A DNA stretch of 64,000 nt from UBA11865 sp963749825 (GTDB taxonomy: Bacteria; Chloroflexota; Anaerolineae; Promineifilales; Promineifilaceae): NCBI GenBank assembly GCA_963749825.1, contig CAVVOI010000012.1:1302001-1366000 (forward strand), written 5' to 3'. The notes below the pieces were generated by a model. It did no database searches, had not been told where the DNA came from, and saw only the letters and a program-made list of their open reading frames with translations. Made by a program: the position numbers and the translations under genes. Below are positions 36,838 through 46,158 of this stretch, piece by piece (within the stretch, counting starts at the first letter, position 1; every line of letters starts with the position of its first letter).

Positions 36838-38381
36838 ACCCCTTCCTCTTCTAAGCGTATTCCCGCCATCATGGCCCCAATGCTTTCTCTTTTAGCCTCG
36901 TCACCAGAGACTATGGCCATAAACTCACCTTCATAAATTGGCACAATCCAATCGCATAAGGCAAAAATTTCGTCGAGGTCTTCCGATATAAGGAGAACGC
37001 CCGCTTTTTTCTGTTTAGCCTCGACGAGTTTGTTGCGGACGAACTCCATCGCTCCAATATCGAGACCCTGAGTGGGCAAATCGGCGATGACAAGCCTGGG
37101 TTTTCGCGACAGCACGCGGGCCATGATGAACTTTTGCAGATTCCCTCCAGATAAATTTTTCGCTTTTACATCTGAGCCAGGGGTTGCCACCCCGTATTCA
37201 GAGATGAGTTCGTTGGTGAGGTCCCTTATCTTTTGGTAATTCAGGGTTCCCCGATGATAGTATTTGTCGTCGAAGTAATAGTTCATGGTGGTATTTTCCA
37301 CCAAAGAGAAATCGGCGATGGAACCGACATCATTGCGATCGGCCGGGACATAGCCTATTCCCAGTTGCCAGCGCTGGTAACTGGAGGCATTAGTTATATC
37401 TTTATCATCGAGAATCACCTGGCCCTTTTCAGCATTTCGAAGACCAGCCAGAACCTCAACTAACTCCCTTTGCCCGTTTCCTGACACACCGGCTATACCT
37501 AATATCTCGCCTTCACAAATAGAAAACGACACGTCATGCAAAGCCACAATACCCTTATCGCTGAGAGCAGATAAGTTTTCTACTTGAATAATCGTATCCC
37601 CTTTCTCTACCCTGGTCCTTTCCACACTGAAAATGAAATCTCGGCCGACAAGTTCCTCTGCCAAACTTTTCTCGGTCGCCTGATCTGTAGCAATACAGGA
37701 TACAACCTTCCCCTGTCGCAACACCGTAATTCTGTCGCTTATCCTCAGCACAATAGGCAACTTATGGGTGATGAATGGTACGATAGCCAGGTTATCTCTA
37801 GACATGGCCTCGATAGATGTCAGCAACTTCTCCGTTTCTACGGGCGTCAGCGCGGAAGTCGGCTCATCCATAATGAGAACCTCGGCTCCGCGATAAAGAG
37901 CCTTGAGAATTTCTACGGCCTGCTTTTCCCCTTCGGATAGTTGCCAGACCTTTGCCTTGAGATCAATGCTAAAACCATATTTATCGCATAGTTCATCGAT
38001 CTCTCGCGTTCCTCTTTTCTGGTTTAGGACCTTGCCTGCCCTGGGGTGACCCAGAATAATATTTTCGAATACCGTATGCGCGGGCACCAATTTACGGTGT
38101 TGGTGAACCATTCCAATCCCTTGATCGATGGCATCCAGCGGCGATTTGAATTTGACCAGTTTACCGCTGAGGTATATCTCGCCTTCATCAGGTTGGTATT
38201 GGCCGAAGAGAATCTTCATCAGGGTCGTTTTCCCTGCGCCATTTTCCCCTAAAATAGCATGAATCTCGCCGGCTCTTATCTCAAAATCAATCTTATCATT
38301 GGCCAAAACGCCGGGAAATCTTTTGGTGATTCCCCTTGCCTCTAAAACTGTATCGCCACGATTGATCTCTTCTAGCAGCAC
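36834..38381 (-). CDS. BMP-type ABC importer ATPase with two nucleotide-binding domains
   Basis: A 515-residue tandem ABC protein like the ATPases of simple-sugar and nucleoside importers. The first domain has Walker A GENGAGKTTLMK and Q-loop VHQHRKLVP, signature LSEGEKQAVE and Walker B VLIMDEPTSAL. The second has the altered P-loop typical of this class (GVSGNGQRELVEVL), signature LSGGNLQK and a Walker B-like LVIADLPTQGLD. ATG 38381 has AGGGTG upstream. It lies 259 bp after the binding-protein gene. Confidence 0.95.
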   Translation of the reverse strand: MLLEEINRGDTVLEARGITKRFPGVLANDKIDFEIRAGEIHAILGENGAGKTTLMKILFGQYQPDEGEIYLSGKLVKFKSPLDAIDQGIGMVHQHRKLVPAHTVFENIILGHPRAGKVLNQKRGTREIDELCDKYGFSIDLKAKVWQLSEGEKQAVEILKALYRGAEVLIMDEPTSALTPVETEKLLTSIEAMSRDNLAIVPFITHKLPIVLRISDRITVLRQGKVVSCIATDQATEKSLAEELVGRDFIFSVERTRVEKGDTIIQVENLSALSDKGIVALHDVSFSICEGEILGIAGVSGNGQRELVEVLAGLRNAEKGQVILDDKDITNASSYQRWQLGIGYVPADRNDVGSIADFSLVENTTMNYYFDDKYYHRGTLNYQKIRDLTNELISEYGVATPGSDVKAKNLSGGNLQKFIMARVLSRKPRLVIADLPTQGLDIGAMEFVRNKLVEAKQKKAGVLLISEDLDEIFALCDWIVPIYEGEFMAIVSGDEAKRESIGAMMAGIRLEEEGV

Positions 38382-38526
38382 TTTGCACCCTTGATTCTTG
38401 ACTGGATTACCGATCGCGACTATCCGTGCGCCACTTGGATTCGGTTAATTTGCAGCTGGCAACGACTAGCGCTTCTTTTTATTCTTCTAATGATTCGTTA
38501 GGATGGACTGGTCTTTTGATATCTAT

Positions 38527-38571
38527 GAGGCTCCCAATTCAGAGATTTCTTCTCTTTTAATCGGGAGCCTC
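38527..38571. promoter_or_regulatory. Intercistronic hairpin between binding protein and ATPase genes
   Basis: GAGGCTCCC (38527-38535) and GGGAGCCTC (38563-38571) form a perfect 9-bp stem with a 27-nt loop. It shares the GAGGCTCC core with the terminator at 31983. No U-run follows, so RNA stabilisation or processing after the abundant binding protein is more likely than full termination. Confidence 0.55.
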
Positions 38572-38640
38572 ACGTTCTAAGGATTCACGGTAATCACTCG
38601 ATATTATGTTGCAGAGTGATTGCCGGGTGTTATTTTTGGT

Positions 38641-39987
38641 CTACTCCAGGATCTCCACGCCAGCTAGATCGAAGTTAAAGAGTGAAAGCAGCCACTCATC
38701 TGTTGGCATCTCACCGGCGGGCTTTACCTCTGTCCCGGCAGCCGGAAGCGGCGCAGCTTCGAGCTCCAATCCAGTTCCATTGCTAACAAAAGCGTGTTCC
38801 TGGAATGGATCCCATTCGCCATTTATCATCTGTTCCCTTCTCTGTTCGACGAGTTGAACGATCTCATCGTCGATCAGCGGGAGCGCGGCCGGACTAATGG
38901 CCTCGATTCCCACTTTGTTGTCGTTCATGATATCAACGGTTGGAACCTCTGTACCATCGGCCAGAACCATTGAGTTATTCATGCCCAGATACAAAACGGT
39001 TTCTGGGTTTTCTTCGCCTGCCAGCCACTCATTGAGCATGTGCTCGTAGAGTACTTCCCAGCGAGTGTCAAACGATACGGCCACGGTATCGGTGTCAGAC
39101 CAACCGTAAAAGCCTACGATATCCATGTCCTTGCCTATAAACCAGATTCCTTGCTCTTGGGCCACATCTAGCGGCGACCCGGAATCAGTCTGCTGGGTGA
39201 GGACATCGACATCATACTGGGTGATTAAGGTTTCGGCGATATCACGTTCTTCCGCCGGCAGGTACCAGTCGCCGACGTACTTCACGTATATCGAGATGTC
39301 CTTGTCAAGTAACTCGGCCGCGTCCTGCACGCCAAGGATAAAACCGTTCTGGCGCCTGATGACCTGAACCGAGGGGAAGGCTGATACGATGCCGATATTA
39401 CCGCTCTCGGTTAAAGCCCCAGCCAGGAGGCCTTCCAGGTACAGCGCCTGGTATTGCCTTGGGAATAACCTGATGAAGTTTCTGGCGGTGCTCAGGTCGC
39501 TGGCGATGATTGAACCAAAGTAGACATCTGGATACTTATCGGCGATTTCAATCAACGGCATGCCCATGAACTCGGCGTTGCCCACGACGATGGTAGCCCC
39601 ATCAGAGATTAACTCTTCGGCATAAGGGACTGTGAGATCTGGTCCAACTTCTTCCCTATAAACGTATTTGACATTGTCATACTTTTCGGCGATGCGTTTT
39701 CCCGCGCGATCGTGAGCTCCCGACCAAGTCGTCCCTTCAATGACGCTGAAATGCTCGATGGCCAAAGTCGCACCCATATCCTGTCCTGTAGCCGGCTCTT
39801 CGGCAGGCTCTTCAGTAGGTTCCTCTGGAGCTTCGGCCGGCGCTTCTTCAGCTACATCTGCGGGCGCTTCGGTTGGCTCGGCCGTTGAACACATTGTGGT
39901 TCCCAGAAGCACAATGGCTAGGGCGGCACTAATTAAAATGATTCGAAATAGGGGACCATACTTCTGCAGGTATAGTTTGCTAATCAT
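38641..39987 (-). CDS. BMP-family substrate-binding lipoprotein
   Basis: The 448-residue protein starts with a signal peptide whose Cys follows GTTM (MCST), a non-standard lipobox. Residues 30-68 are an acidic Ala-Pro-Glu spacer. The periplasmic-binding-protein domain has VVGNAEFMGMPL, QALYLEGLLAGAL, QQTDSGSPLDVAQEQGIWFIG and WEVLYEHMLNEWLAG, matching the BMP (basic membrane protein) family that binds nucleosides or related ligands. ATG 39987 follows GGAGGAG. It is the first gene of the importer unit and is likely the most abundant; a hairpin separates it from the ATPase gene. Confidence 0.92.
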   Translation of the reverse strand: MISKLYLQKYGPLFRIILISAALAIVLLGTTMCSTAEPTEAPADVAEEAPAEAPEEPTEEPAEEPATGQDMGATLAIEHFSVIEGTTWSGAHDRAGKRIAEKYDNVKYVYREEVGPDLTVPYAEELISDGATIVVGNAEFMGMPLIEIADKYPDVYFGSIIASDLSTARNFIRLFPRQYQALYLEGLLAGALTESGNIGIVSAFPSVQVIRRQNGFILGVQDAAELLDKDISIYVKYVGDWYLPAEERDIAETLITQYDVDVLTQQTDSGSPLDVAQEQGIWFIGKDMDIVGFYGWSDTDTVAVSFDTRWEVLYEHMLNEWLAGEENPETVLYLGMNNSMVLADGTEVPTVDIMNDNKVGIEAISPAALPLIDDEIVQLVEQRREQMINGEWDPFQEHAFVSNGTGLELEAAPLPAAGTEVKPAGEMPTDEWLLSLFNFDLAGVEILE

Positions 39988-40229
39988 CTCGATTCTCCTC
40001 CATATACTTTACGCGTTGCCTGCACCAATTCAATCACATAAATTTCCGTGCTCTCAGACTCGTTATCTTTCCATACACAACCCCCACAGCTGAAGTGAAG
40101 TCAATTCTAGAGGACTATTAGTTACACGTCAATTTATTCCCAGCCCAAATGGAATATTCGCCACATCTATAATTCAGATGCCCTCAGCCAATCCCCTAAT
40201 ACAATTTTTCGCCCGATTCCGGCTGTTTC

Positions 40230-40238
40230 TGTTATAAT
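40230..40238 (+). promoter_or_regulatory. Extended -10 promoter
   Basis: TGTTATAAT at 40230-40238 is a consensus -10 with the TGn extension. A matching -35 is not clear, as often seen with extended -10 promoters. It would transcribe the small gene at 40278 and possibly the genes after it. Confidence 0.55.
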
Positions 40239-40277
40239 GCGCGCAGGCAATTCTACCTCCAGACACAGAACAGGTGA

Positions 40278-40421
40278 ATGAGCCAGTTAAACCAGGCCTC
40301 TCGCAATGAACTAATTGAGCAATTCATTGTCCACGATATGGCTAACGTGGATGCTGCAATCCAGGTGGATCACCAAAGCTTGTTTACACAGGTCTCGCCG
40401 GCAATAGACCAGCGCGAATAA
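40278..40421 (+). CDS. Possible 47-residue small protein
   Basis: The frame runs from ATG 40278 to TAA 40421 and encodes a soluble, acidic-to-neutral helix-like protein (MSQLNQASRNELIEQFIVHD, later FTQVSPAIDQRE). It starts about 40 nt downstream of a strong extended -10 promoter and has AGGTG next to its start. No family is recognised; it may form a unit with the membrane protein at 40465. Confidence 0.5.
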   Translation: MSQLNQASRNELIEQFIVHDMANVDAAIQVDHQSLFTQVSPAIDQRE

Positions 40422-40464
40422 TAACTACTATATTCAAAAAAGCGGTGAAATAAGAAGGTAATTT

Positions 40465-40779
40465 ATGGATCAAGATTTGCTCAAAACAAATCTATTGTCG
40501 ATAGCAGTGGCAGGACTTCTAATGCTGCTGGCGGGCACATTATTGTATTTTTTCAGAGATGAGGTATCCAACAACGTTCGTTTCTTCATGCCCATCCCTC
40601 CTCTTATTGTTGCAGCCTATATATTCGTATTCAATATGTATAATTACTACGATGGAAACCTACCCGGTGGTGCCTGGACAACATCCAAAGAGATAATCTA
40701 CAGTGCTGCTATCTCGGCCGTCGTTTTTGGTATTTCCACCCTAATGTTAATCGTCATTATCCATTTTCTCAAAAGATGA
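40465..40779 (+). CDS. Small three-TM membrane protein
   Basis: A 104-residue protein with hydrophobic segments at about 10-30, 41-60 and 79-101 and polar loops containing NMYNYYDGNLPGGAW. AAGG lies six bases before ATG 40465. No family is recognised. The next gene (the cyclase) starts 26 bp downstream, so the two are probably co-transcribed. Confidence 0.75.
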   Translation: MDQDLLKTNLLSIAVAGLLMLLAGTLLYFFRDEVSNNVRFFMPIPPLIVAAYIFVFNMYNYYDGNLPGGAWTTSKEIIYSAAISAVVFGISTLMLIVIIHFLKR

Positions 40780-40805
40780 GCCTATTGTACGATCTGCGGG
40801 TATGA

Positions 40806-43800
40806 GTGTGGCTTGAGCCACCTAAGAATGAGATTGGGAGAATAGCTGCTTTGATCTGTTCCAAATGCCAGTTCTCAAATGTAGAAGATGCTAACTTCTG
40901 TTTAAATTGTGGCCAGCGGATCACCGTAATTTGCCCTCGTTGCAGCCGGCGTATCCTAAGCCTGGCTAATTTCTGTGATGGTTGTGGCTTTTCGCTTGAA
41001 CATCAACCTCCGGCCGCAACCGGCGTCTCCGATCACCAGCAAGGGGTAGTCGGGCCACTTGCGGCGTCTTCGCCAACGCCAGGGAAGACGATGATAGCCG
41101 GTGATGGACCGAATGCATTTCAGCAACCGCTAAGCCCAGCACGGCCATCGGCTGAACCTCCGAAGTTAAATGAAGTTGAACCTCCTACGCCGACAACGAA
41201 CATACCCGAATCCCCCTTAACACAATACATTCCAAAAGAACTCGTGAAAAAGCTGGAAGCAGCGCGATCGAGCGGCGATATGGTGGGTGAGCGGCGTGTC
41301 GTGACCATGCTGTTTTGCGACGTCAAGGGCTCTACGGCCGCCGCCGACAAATTGGATCCAGAAGAATGGTCGGAGATCATCAATGGCGCTTTCGAGCATA
41401 TGATCAAGCCGGTTTATACCTACGAAGGTACCGTAGCCCGCTTGATGGGTGATGGCATCCTCGCCTTCTTTGGTGCACCCTTATCCCATGAAGACGATCC
41501 CCAACGGGCCATCCTTGCTGGTCTGGACATGTTGGCCAGCATCACCCCATATCGTGACCAGATCATGCATGAATGGGGCATTGACGTCAATCTTCGAGTA
41601 GGCATAAACACTGGACTAGTCGTCGTCGGCGCCGTCGGTTCTGACTTAAGGATGGAGTACACGGCTCTGGGCGACGCCATCAACTTGGCCTCGCGCATGG
41701 AGCAAACGGCCGAACCCGGTTCTGTGCGAATCGCTCATGATACTTACCGGCTGGTAGGACCTCTTTTCGAATTTGAAGAATTGGGTGGGATCAAGGTGAA
41801 AGGCAAAGATGAGCCCGTGAAAGCTTACCGGGTATTAAGCCGAAAAGTCGTCGGAGGCCGGGTTCGCGGCATCGAGGGTCTTCATGCCGAAATGGTCGGG
41901 CGCGAGGTAGAATTGCAGACATTGAGCGGCGTCTTGGCTGACTTGAAACAGGGAGTCGGGCGTATTGTTTCCGTATTAGGGGAAGCAGGTTTGGGTAAGA
42001 GCCGTCTGGTCAGCGAAGCCTACGATTACTTCAATCAAATACCAGGCCTGGAAAGCCATTGGCACGAAACCAATAGCCTTTCCTACGAAACCAACCAGGC
42101 TTATGGCTTGTTTCAGCGGCTGATTCGGCTAATAAGCGGCATTGACTACGACGATGCGCCACGCGTGATGAAAAAGAAGTTGGCCACCATTGCCGAAATC
42201 TTACCAGAAGAGCGCCGTCCACGAGCCACCCGGCTCTTCGAAGCCTTGTTTGGGTTGGATGGTGACGACGGAGCGCCACCACTAGAAGGCGAGTCCTTCA
42301 AACGCGAACTTTCCGAGTCTATTTTTGAATGGTGGCAATTGCACTTTTCTGAGCATCCCACTGTGCTAGTTTTCGACGATATGCACTGGAGCGATGCAGC
42401 ATCCATTGATTTACTCATGGACCTACTGCCGCTAACCACTGAAATCGGCCTGGTCGTGGTCTGTGTCATGCGCGCCGAGCGCCGGGCGCCGGCCTGGAAA
42501 ATTAAGACTCTTGCCGACGATGAATACCATCATCGTTACACGGAAGTAAGCCTGCGTCCTCTGTCCCAGTCTGAGAGTAACGAGCTCGTAGACCGGTTAT
42601 TGGCCGTAGCTGAGATTCCAGACAGCCTGCGGGCTAACATTCTCGAGAAGTCGGATGGCAACCCATTCTTCATCGAGGAAGTTGTCAGGACATTAATCGA
42701 GAATGATGTGGTTATCCCTGAAGATCGGCTGGTCGACGGCAAGACGACACGTTATTGGGTAGCGACCAGCGACAGTTCGGATTTTTCTATACCCGATGGT
42801 TTGCAATCTTTGCTGGCAGCCCGAATGGATCGTCTGGAGGAGGCAACGCGAGCCACTTTACAACTGGCCTCTGTCATCGGCCGCAATTTTTATCTACGGG
42901 TATTGCAGGCTGTGGACGAAGATACTCCGGCCGAACTGGATATGCACGTGGCCACATTGCTGCGACTAGATATGATTCGCGAGTCAGCGCGAGTGCCTGA
43001 AATCGAATACGCTTTTCGAAATCCTTTAGCCCAGGAAGCCGTCTACAAGACCATTTTGCTCAAGCGCCGTCGGGAGTTCCATCGCCGGGTAGGCGAGGCC
43101 TTAGAGGAATTGTATCCGGAACGAAAAGAAGGCTATTACGGATTGTTGGCCCATCATTTTACTTTGGCAGGCGAACACGAAAAAGCCATCGAGTATTGCC
43201 GGCAAGCAGCCCAGCAGGCTGTTGCAGTTTATGCTTATAGTGAAGCAGACCACAATCTGCGTACCGCCCTCGACCTGGTCGATTCTGATGCTCCTGAGAC
43301 AATCCGGGTGGATCTGCTTGAAGAGTTAGCCGACGTCTGCCGGTTGGTTCGCGATTTCACCCAGGCGATTTCGTATTATCAGCAGGCGCTCGAGCACTGG
43401 GAAGGTACGGCCGGCCGTGACAACATCGTAGCCGTGCGCTTGCAGCGCAAAATAGTTGAAATCGCGACCGATACTAAGTGGTCGGTCGATGCCGAAACCT
43501 ATGAGCAAGTCAGCACCATCAGCCAGGCATCTCAGGCCAACCTACAAGAAAGTTTGCGCGCTATGGAAAGTGAGCCGCCCCATGCCGAGACCGTACTTCT
43601 GCTGGTCGCCCTCGCTGCCGATGCCTGGCGCGTTCAAACTCCACCGGATTGGGAGTCCGCCCAACGATTCGCCCAGGAAGCCGTAGCTATGGCCGAACAA
43701 CTGGACGATCCACTGCTCCTTTCCCAGGCTCTCGGCGCGCTGGCTAATGTGTTAGATGGACGCAGTAAATTGCGCGAACATTTAAAGATAGCCCAGCGGC

Positions 43801-44237
43801 GACTCGAAATCAGCCATGATAACCGTTATAAAGATAAGCGCGAGAAAATCGACTCCTTGCGCGGCCTCGGAGTGGCCTTGATGTACGTTGGCGATTACTC
43901 CCAGGCCTTGCCTTATCTTGATCAGGCGGCCGGTCTTGCCACCGAGATTCAGGCGATGGACCAGGTGGCCAATGCCCTAGGCATCCGCGCCCAATGTTTG
44001 TTTCGTCTCGATCGCTGGGATGAGGTTCTAGCTACTGAAAAAGATTGGCGCGATCTCGAGCGCCGGTTCACTCGTGAGCAAATAGGGGAGACCTGTTTCT
44101 TTGTCGCCTTAAGTGGCAGCGTTCACGCCTTGCGAGGCGATGGCAACCGGGCTGAGGCTTATGCCAAAGAATCGTACGACTACATGGTCTCCATGTCCGG
44201 CTTGCCCGAGCAATGGCAGCGAAACCAATTTTACTGA
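40806..44237 (+). CDS. Class III nucleotide cyclase with zinc ribbons, AAA ATPase and TPRs (interrupted by TGA)
   Basis: Domain order: two zinc ribbons (CSKC..CLNCG and CPRC..CDGCG, first 70 residues), Pro-rich linker, class III adenylate/guanylate cyclase domain (about 165-345), AAA/ATPase domain (Walker A GEAGLGKSRLV near 395), then TPR-like helices. In the cyclase, metal-binding Asp172 (FCDVKGST) and Asp216 (MGDGILAFF), and the NLASR transition-state motif, are kept, so it should be active. The frame ends at TGA 44235-44237, but the same frame continues to 44744 with matching TPR sequence (next entry). TGA probably replaced TGG. The start may be TTG 40851, just before the zinc ribbon; GTG 40806 is the outer limit. 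Confidence 0.88.
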   Translation: MWLEPPKNEIGRIAALICSKCQFSNVEDANFCLNCGQRITVICPRCSRRILSLANFCDGCGFSLEHQPPAATGVSDHQQGVVGPLAASSPTPGKTMIAGDGPNAFQQPLSPARPSAEPPKLNEVEPPTPTTNIPESPLTQYIPKELVKKLEAARSSGDMVGERRVVTMLFCDVKGSTAAADKLDPEEWSEIINGAFEHMIKPVYTYEGTVARLMGDGILAFFGAPLSHEDDPQRAILAGLDMLASITPYRDQIMHEWGIDVNLRVGINTGLVVVGAVGSDLRMEYTALGDAINLASRMEQTAEPGSVRIAHDTYRLVGPLFEFEELGGIKVKGKDEPVKAYRVLSRKVVGGRVRGIEGLHAEMVGREVELQTLSGVLADLKQGVGRIVSVLGEAGLGKSRLVSEAYDYFNQIPGLESHWHETNSLSYETNQAYGLFQRLIRLISGIDYDDAPRVMKKKLATIAEILPEERRPRATRLFEALFGLDGDDGAPPLEGESFKRELSESIFEWWQLHFSEHPTVLVFDDMHWSDAASIDLLMDLLPLTTEIGLVVVCVMRAERRAPAWKIKTLADDEYHHRYTEVSLRPLSQSESNELVDRLLAVAEIPDSLRANILEKSDGNPFFIEEVVRTLIENDVVIPEDRLVDGKTTRYWVATSDSSDFSIPDGLQSLLAARMDRLEEATRATLQLASVIGRNFYLRVLQAVDEDTPAELDMHVATLLRLDMIRESARVPEIEYAFRNPLAQEAVYKTILLKRRREFHRRVGEALEELYPERKEGYYGLLAHHFTLAGEHEKAIEYCRQAAQQAVAVYAYSEADHNLRTALDLVDSDAPETIRVDLLEELADVCRLVRDFTQAISYYQQALEHWEGTAGRDNIVAVRLQRKIVEIATDTKWSVDAETYEQVSTISQASQANLQESLRAMESEPPHAETVLLLVALAADAWRVQTPPDWESAQRFAQEAVAMAEQLDDPLLLSQALGALANVLDGRSKLREHLKIAQRRLEISHDNRYKDKREKIDSLRGLGVALMYVGDYSQALPYLDQAAGLATEIQAMDQVANALGIRAQCLFRLDRWDEVLATEKDWRDLERRFTREQIGETCFFVALSGSVHALRGDGNRAEAYAKESYDYMVSMSGLPEQWQRNQFY

Positions 44238-44744
44238 CGTGCCTTGCCCTTGCAGGCAGGAGGCGAGTTCGCCCTCGTCAAGGAAGAACTGGAATTAGCC
44301 CTAGAATTGCCCGGCCAACCGGTCAAGCGTGGCACCATGGCCCACCAGCATATTGTATATATGATGTTGGCCGAGGCGGCCGCACAATTGGCTGACGTAA
44401 CTGCATTACGGCGCTACTCGGCACAACTTGAAAAATTGGCCATCCAGGACGACCATCAGCCGTATTTAGCCATCGCCCATCGTGCCTGGGGAGTCGCCTG
44501 CCGGCTGGATGGCGAATACGTCGATGCCAGCGACCGGCTGAAGAAAGCTTTGGCCTTGTTCGAACAATTGGAAACCCACTGGCAAATTGGGCGCACCCTG
44601 TACGAAGTAGCCCAACTTAACCTGGCTCAATCTAATCCGACCGGAGCCATGGAACATTTTTCCCGTGCCCTGGCGGAGTTTGAAGCGCTGGGAGCTGTGC
44701 CCGATATCCGGCGAACGCAAGAAGCCCTGGAGGCGATTGTCTAG
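44238..44744 (+). pseudogene. C-terminal TPR part of the cyclase, cut off by TGA 44235
   Basis: This stretch is in the same frame as the cyclase gene and continues its TPR repeats (GGEFALVKEELELALE, DASDRLKKALALFEQL, ALAEFEALGAVPDIRRTQEAL). A TGA at 44235-44237 separates it. If TGA were Trp, the whole protein would have 1312 residues. The TGA is followed by C, the context most prone to stop-codon read-through. An independent start in this fragment (TTG 44244) is possible but has no ribosome site. Confidence 0.7.
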
Positions 44745-44886
44745 GCGATCCTATTTGCGGACTAACTTTTCCCGCGGGCCAGATCTAATGGCCGGTGCTC
44801 GGCGCGAAAATTAGTCACTCCAGCCATTCTTAGTGAAGCGACTGTACGGAAGATATCTGGTCAATTGGCTATTCGGTCACTACTCA

Positions 44887-46158
44887 CTAGTAATTATTGG
44901 TGCCGAAGGCATTATCGATTAGCATCTGGAGTTTGTTCCGCAAAACCGAAAAAGAGAAATAGCGCTTCGCCAGTTCATAATTATGCTGGCATATTTGGTT
45001 CTGGTATTCTTTGTCAGCTAAGACTCTACGAGTCATCTCGACCGTCTCATCCGTAATATAATCTTCGAATTCGATCACCTTGAATCCTTTTGGCCGGATG
45101 TCTGTCTTGTAAATAGTGTAGTCGTTCACCACGATCGGCCGCTTGTAATACAATGCCTCCAAAAAGGCATTGCCAAACCCCTCGACGGTTGAAGGATAAG
45201 TCACCAAATCGGCCAGAGGGTAAGCGTCCCACAGGCTATAGATTTTGCGGCCGTCATCTGTTACACCGCGATTTTCATCGAAAATGTCATTGGCGAGAAG
45301 CAGATTTACACCTAGTAATTGGGCATATTCTCTGATCCGATTTAAGTATTCAGAGCCATCATCGCCAGAGGCGTGGCTGATGACCAGGCGGGCTTTCAAA
45401 TCTAGGCGGCTGACTAACTCGATGGCTTGCTCAATGCCTTTGCGCTGCACAACTCGGGTCGGCTGGAGGATAAACAGTTCGTCGTCCTCCAAACCAAGGG
45501 TTTGGCGAACGTCAGCCGCGTAATTGCCAGCATCAGAAGGCGGGTTGTCAAAGTCCATGACGTTGGGCACGATTGTCGAGCTGACACCCTTTCGCCGGGC
45601 GAGCTGGTGTCTGGCTTCGGTATTGATGACGACGTGTTGAATGGATCGTAGGTCAGGCGGAAAAGCCATAGAGATATAATCGCCAACGGTGTTCACGATC
45701 AGGGGTTTGCGCTCCCAGGTAAAATCGTGGTGGTGAGCGATTGTAGGGATAGCCCTCTCGGCAATGAGTTCCGTAAGCGCTAGAGTGAGCGGGATGTTCA
45801 ATGGGAAAGAAAGTAGATTCTGGGGGATCAACAGATCGATGTTGAACTCTTCTATGAATCGTGAAATATGTCCTCGGAAAAACTCCCTCCGTGCATGGAT
45901 CCAGCCCGTATCTTCCTCGGTGCGAACGACCTCTCTAAAAAAGCGATAATACCTATCGCGAATCTCAGGGTGGCGGAAATGGGCCTCCTCTACGACCATG
46001 CTCCGGTTTTCAGGACGGTCGGAAAGTCCAGAGAAATAGTAGCAAGTGTGGCCCATCTCTTCGAGTAATTGCGCCCACTTGGATGTTTCCAATGAAACCC
46101 CATCGGTCCCCTCAAAACGGAATGAGATGAAACCGACGTTTAGCGACCTAGTTACCAT
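44887..46158 (-). CDS. GT4-family retaining glycosyltransferase
   Basis: A 423-residue GT-B fold protein. The N-terminal acceptor domain has GFISFRFEGTDGVSLETSKW, and the C-terminal donor domain has LQPTRVVQRKGIEQAIELV and the EX7E motif in STVEGFGNAFLEAL. GT4 enzymes transfer sugars from nucleotide-sugars with retention of configuration. It is the last of three co-oriented glycosyltransferase genes and overlaps the previous one by 11 bp. AGGAG lies six bases before ATG 46158. Acceptor and donor are unknown, but a polysaccharide or glycolipid route is likely. Confidence 0.9.
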   Translation of the reverse strand: MVTRSLNVGFISFRFEGTDGVSLETSKWAQLLEEMGHTCYYFSGLSDRPENRSMVVEEAHFRHPEIRDRYYRFFREVVRTEEDTGWIHARREFFRGHISRFIEEFNIDLLIPQNLLSFPLNIPLTLALTELIAERAIPTIAHHHDFTWERKPLIVNTVGDYISMAFPPDLRSIQHVVINTEARHQLARRKGVSSTIVPNVMDFDNPPSDAGNYAADVRQTLGLEDDELFILQPTRVVQRKGIEQAIELVSRLDLKARLVISHASGDDGSEYLNRIREYAQLLGVNLLLANDIFDENRGVTDDGRKIYSLWDAYPLADLVTYPSTVEGFGNAFLEALYYKRPIVVNDYTIYKTDIRPKGFKVIEFEDYITDETVEMTRRVLADKEYQNQICQHNYELAKRYFSFSVLRNKLQMLIDNAFGTNNY

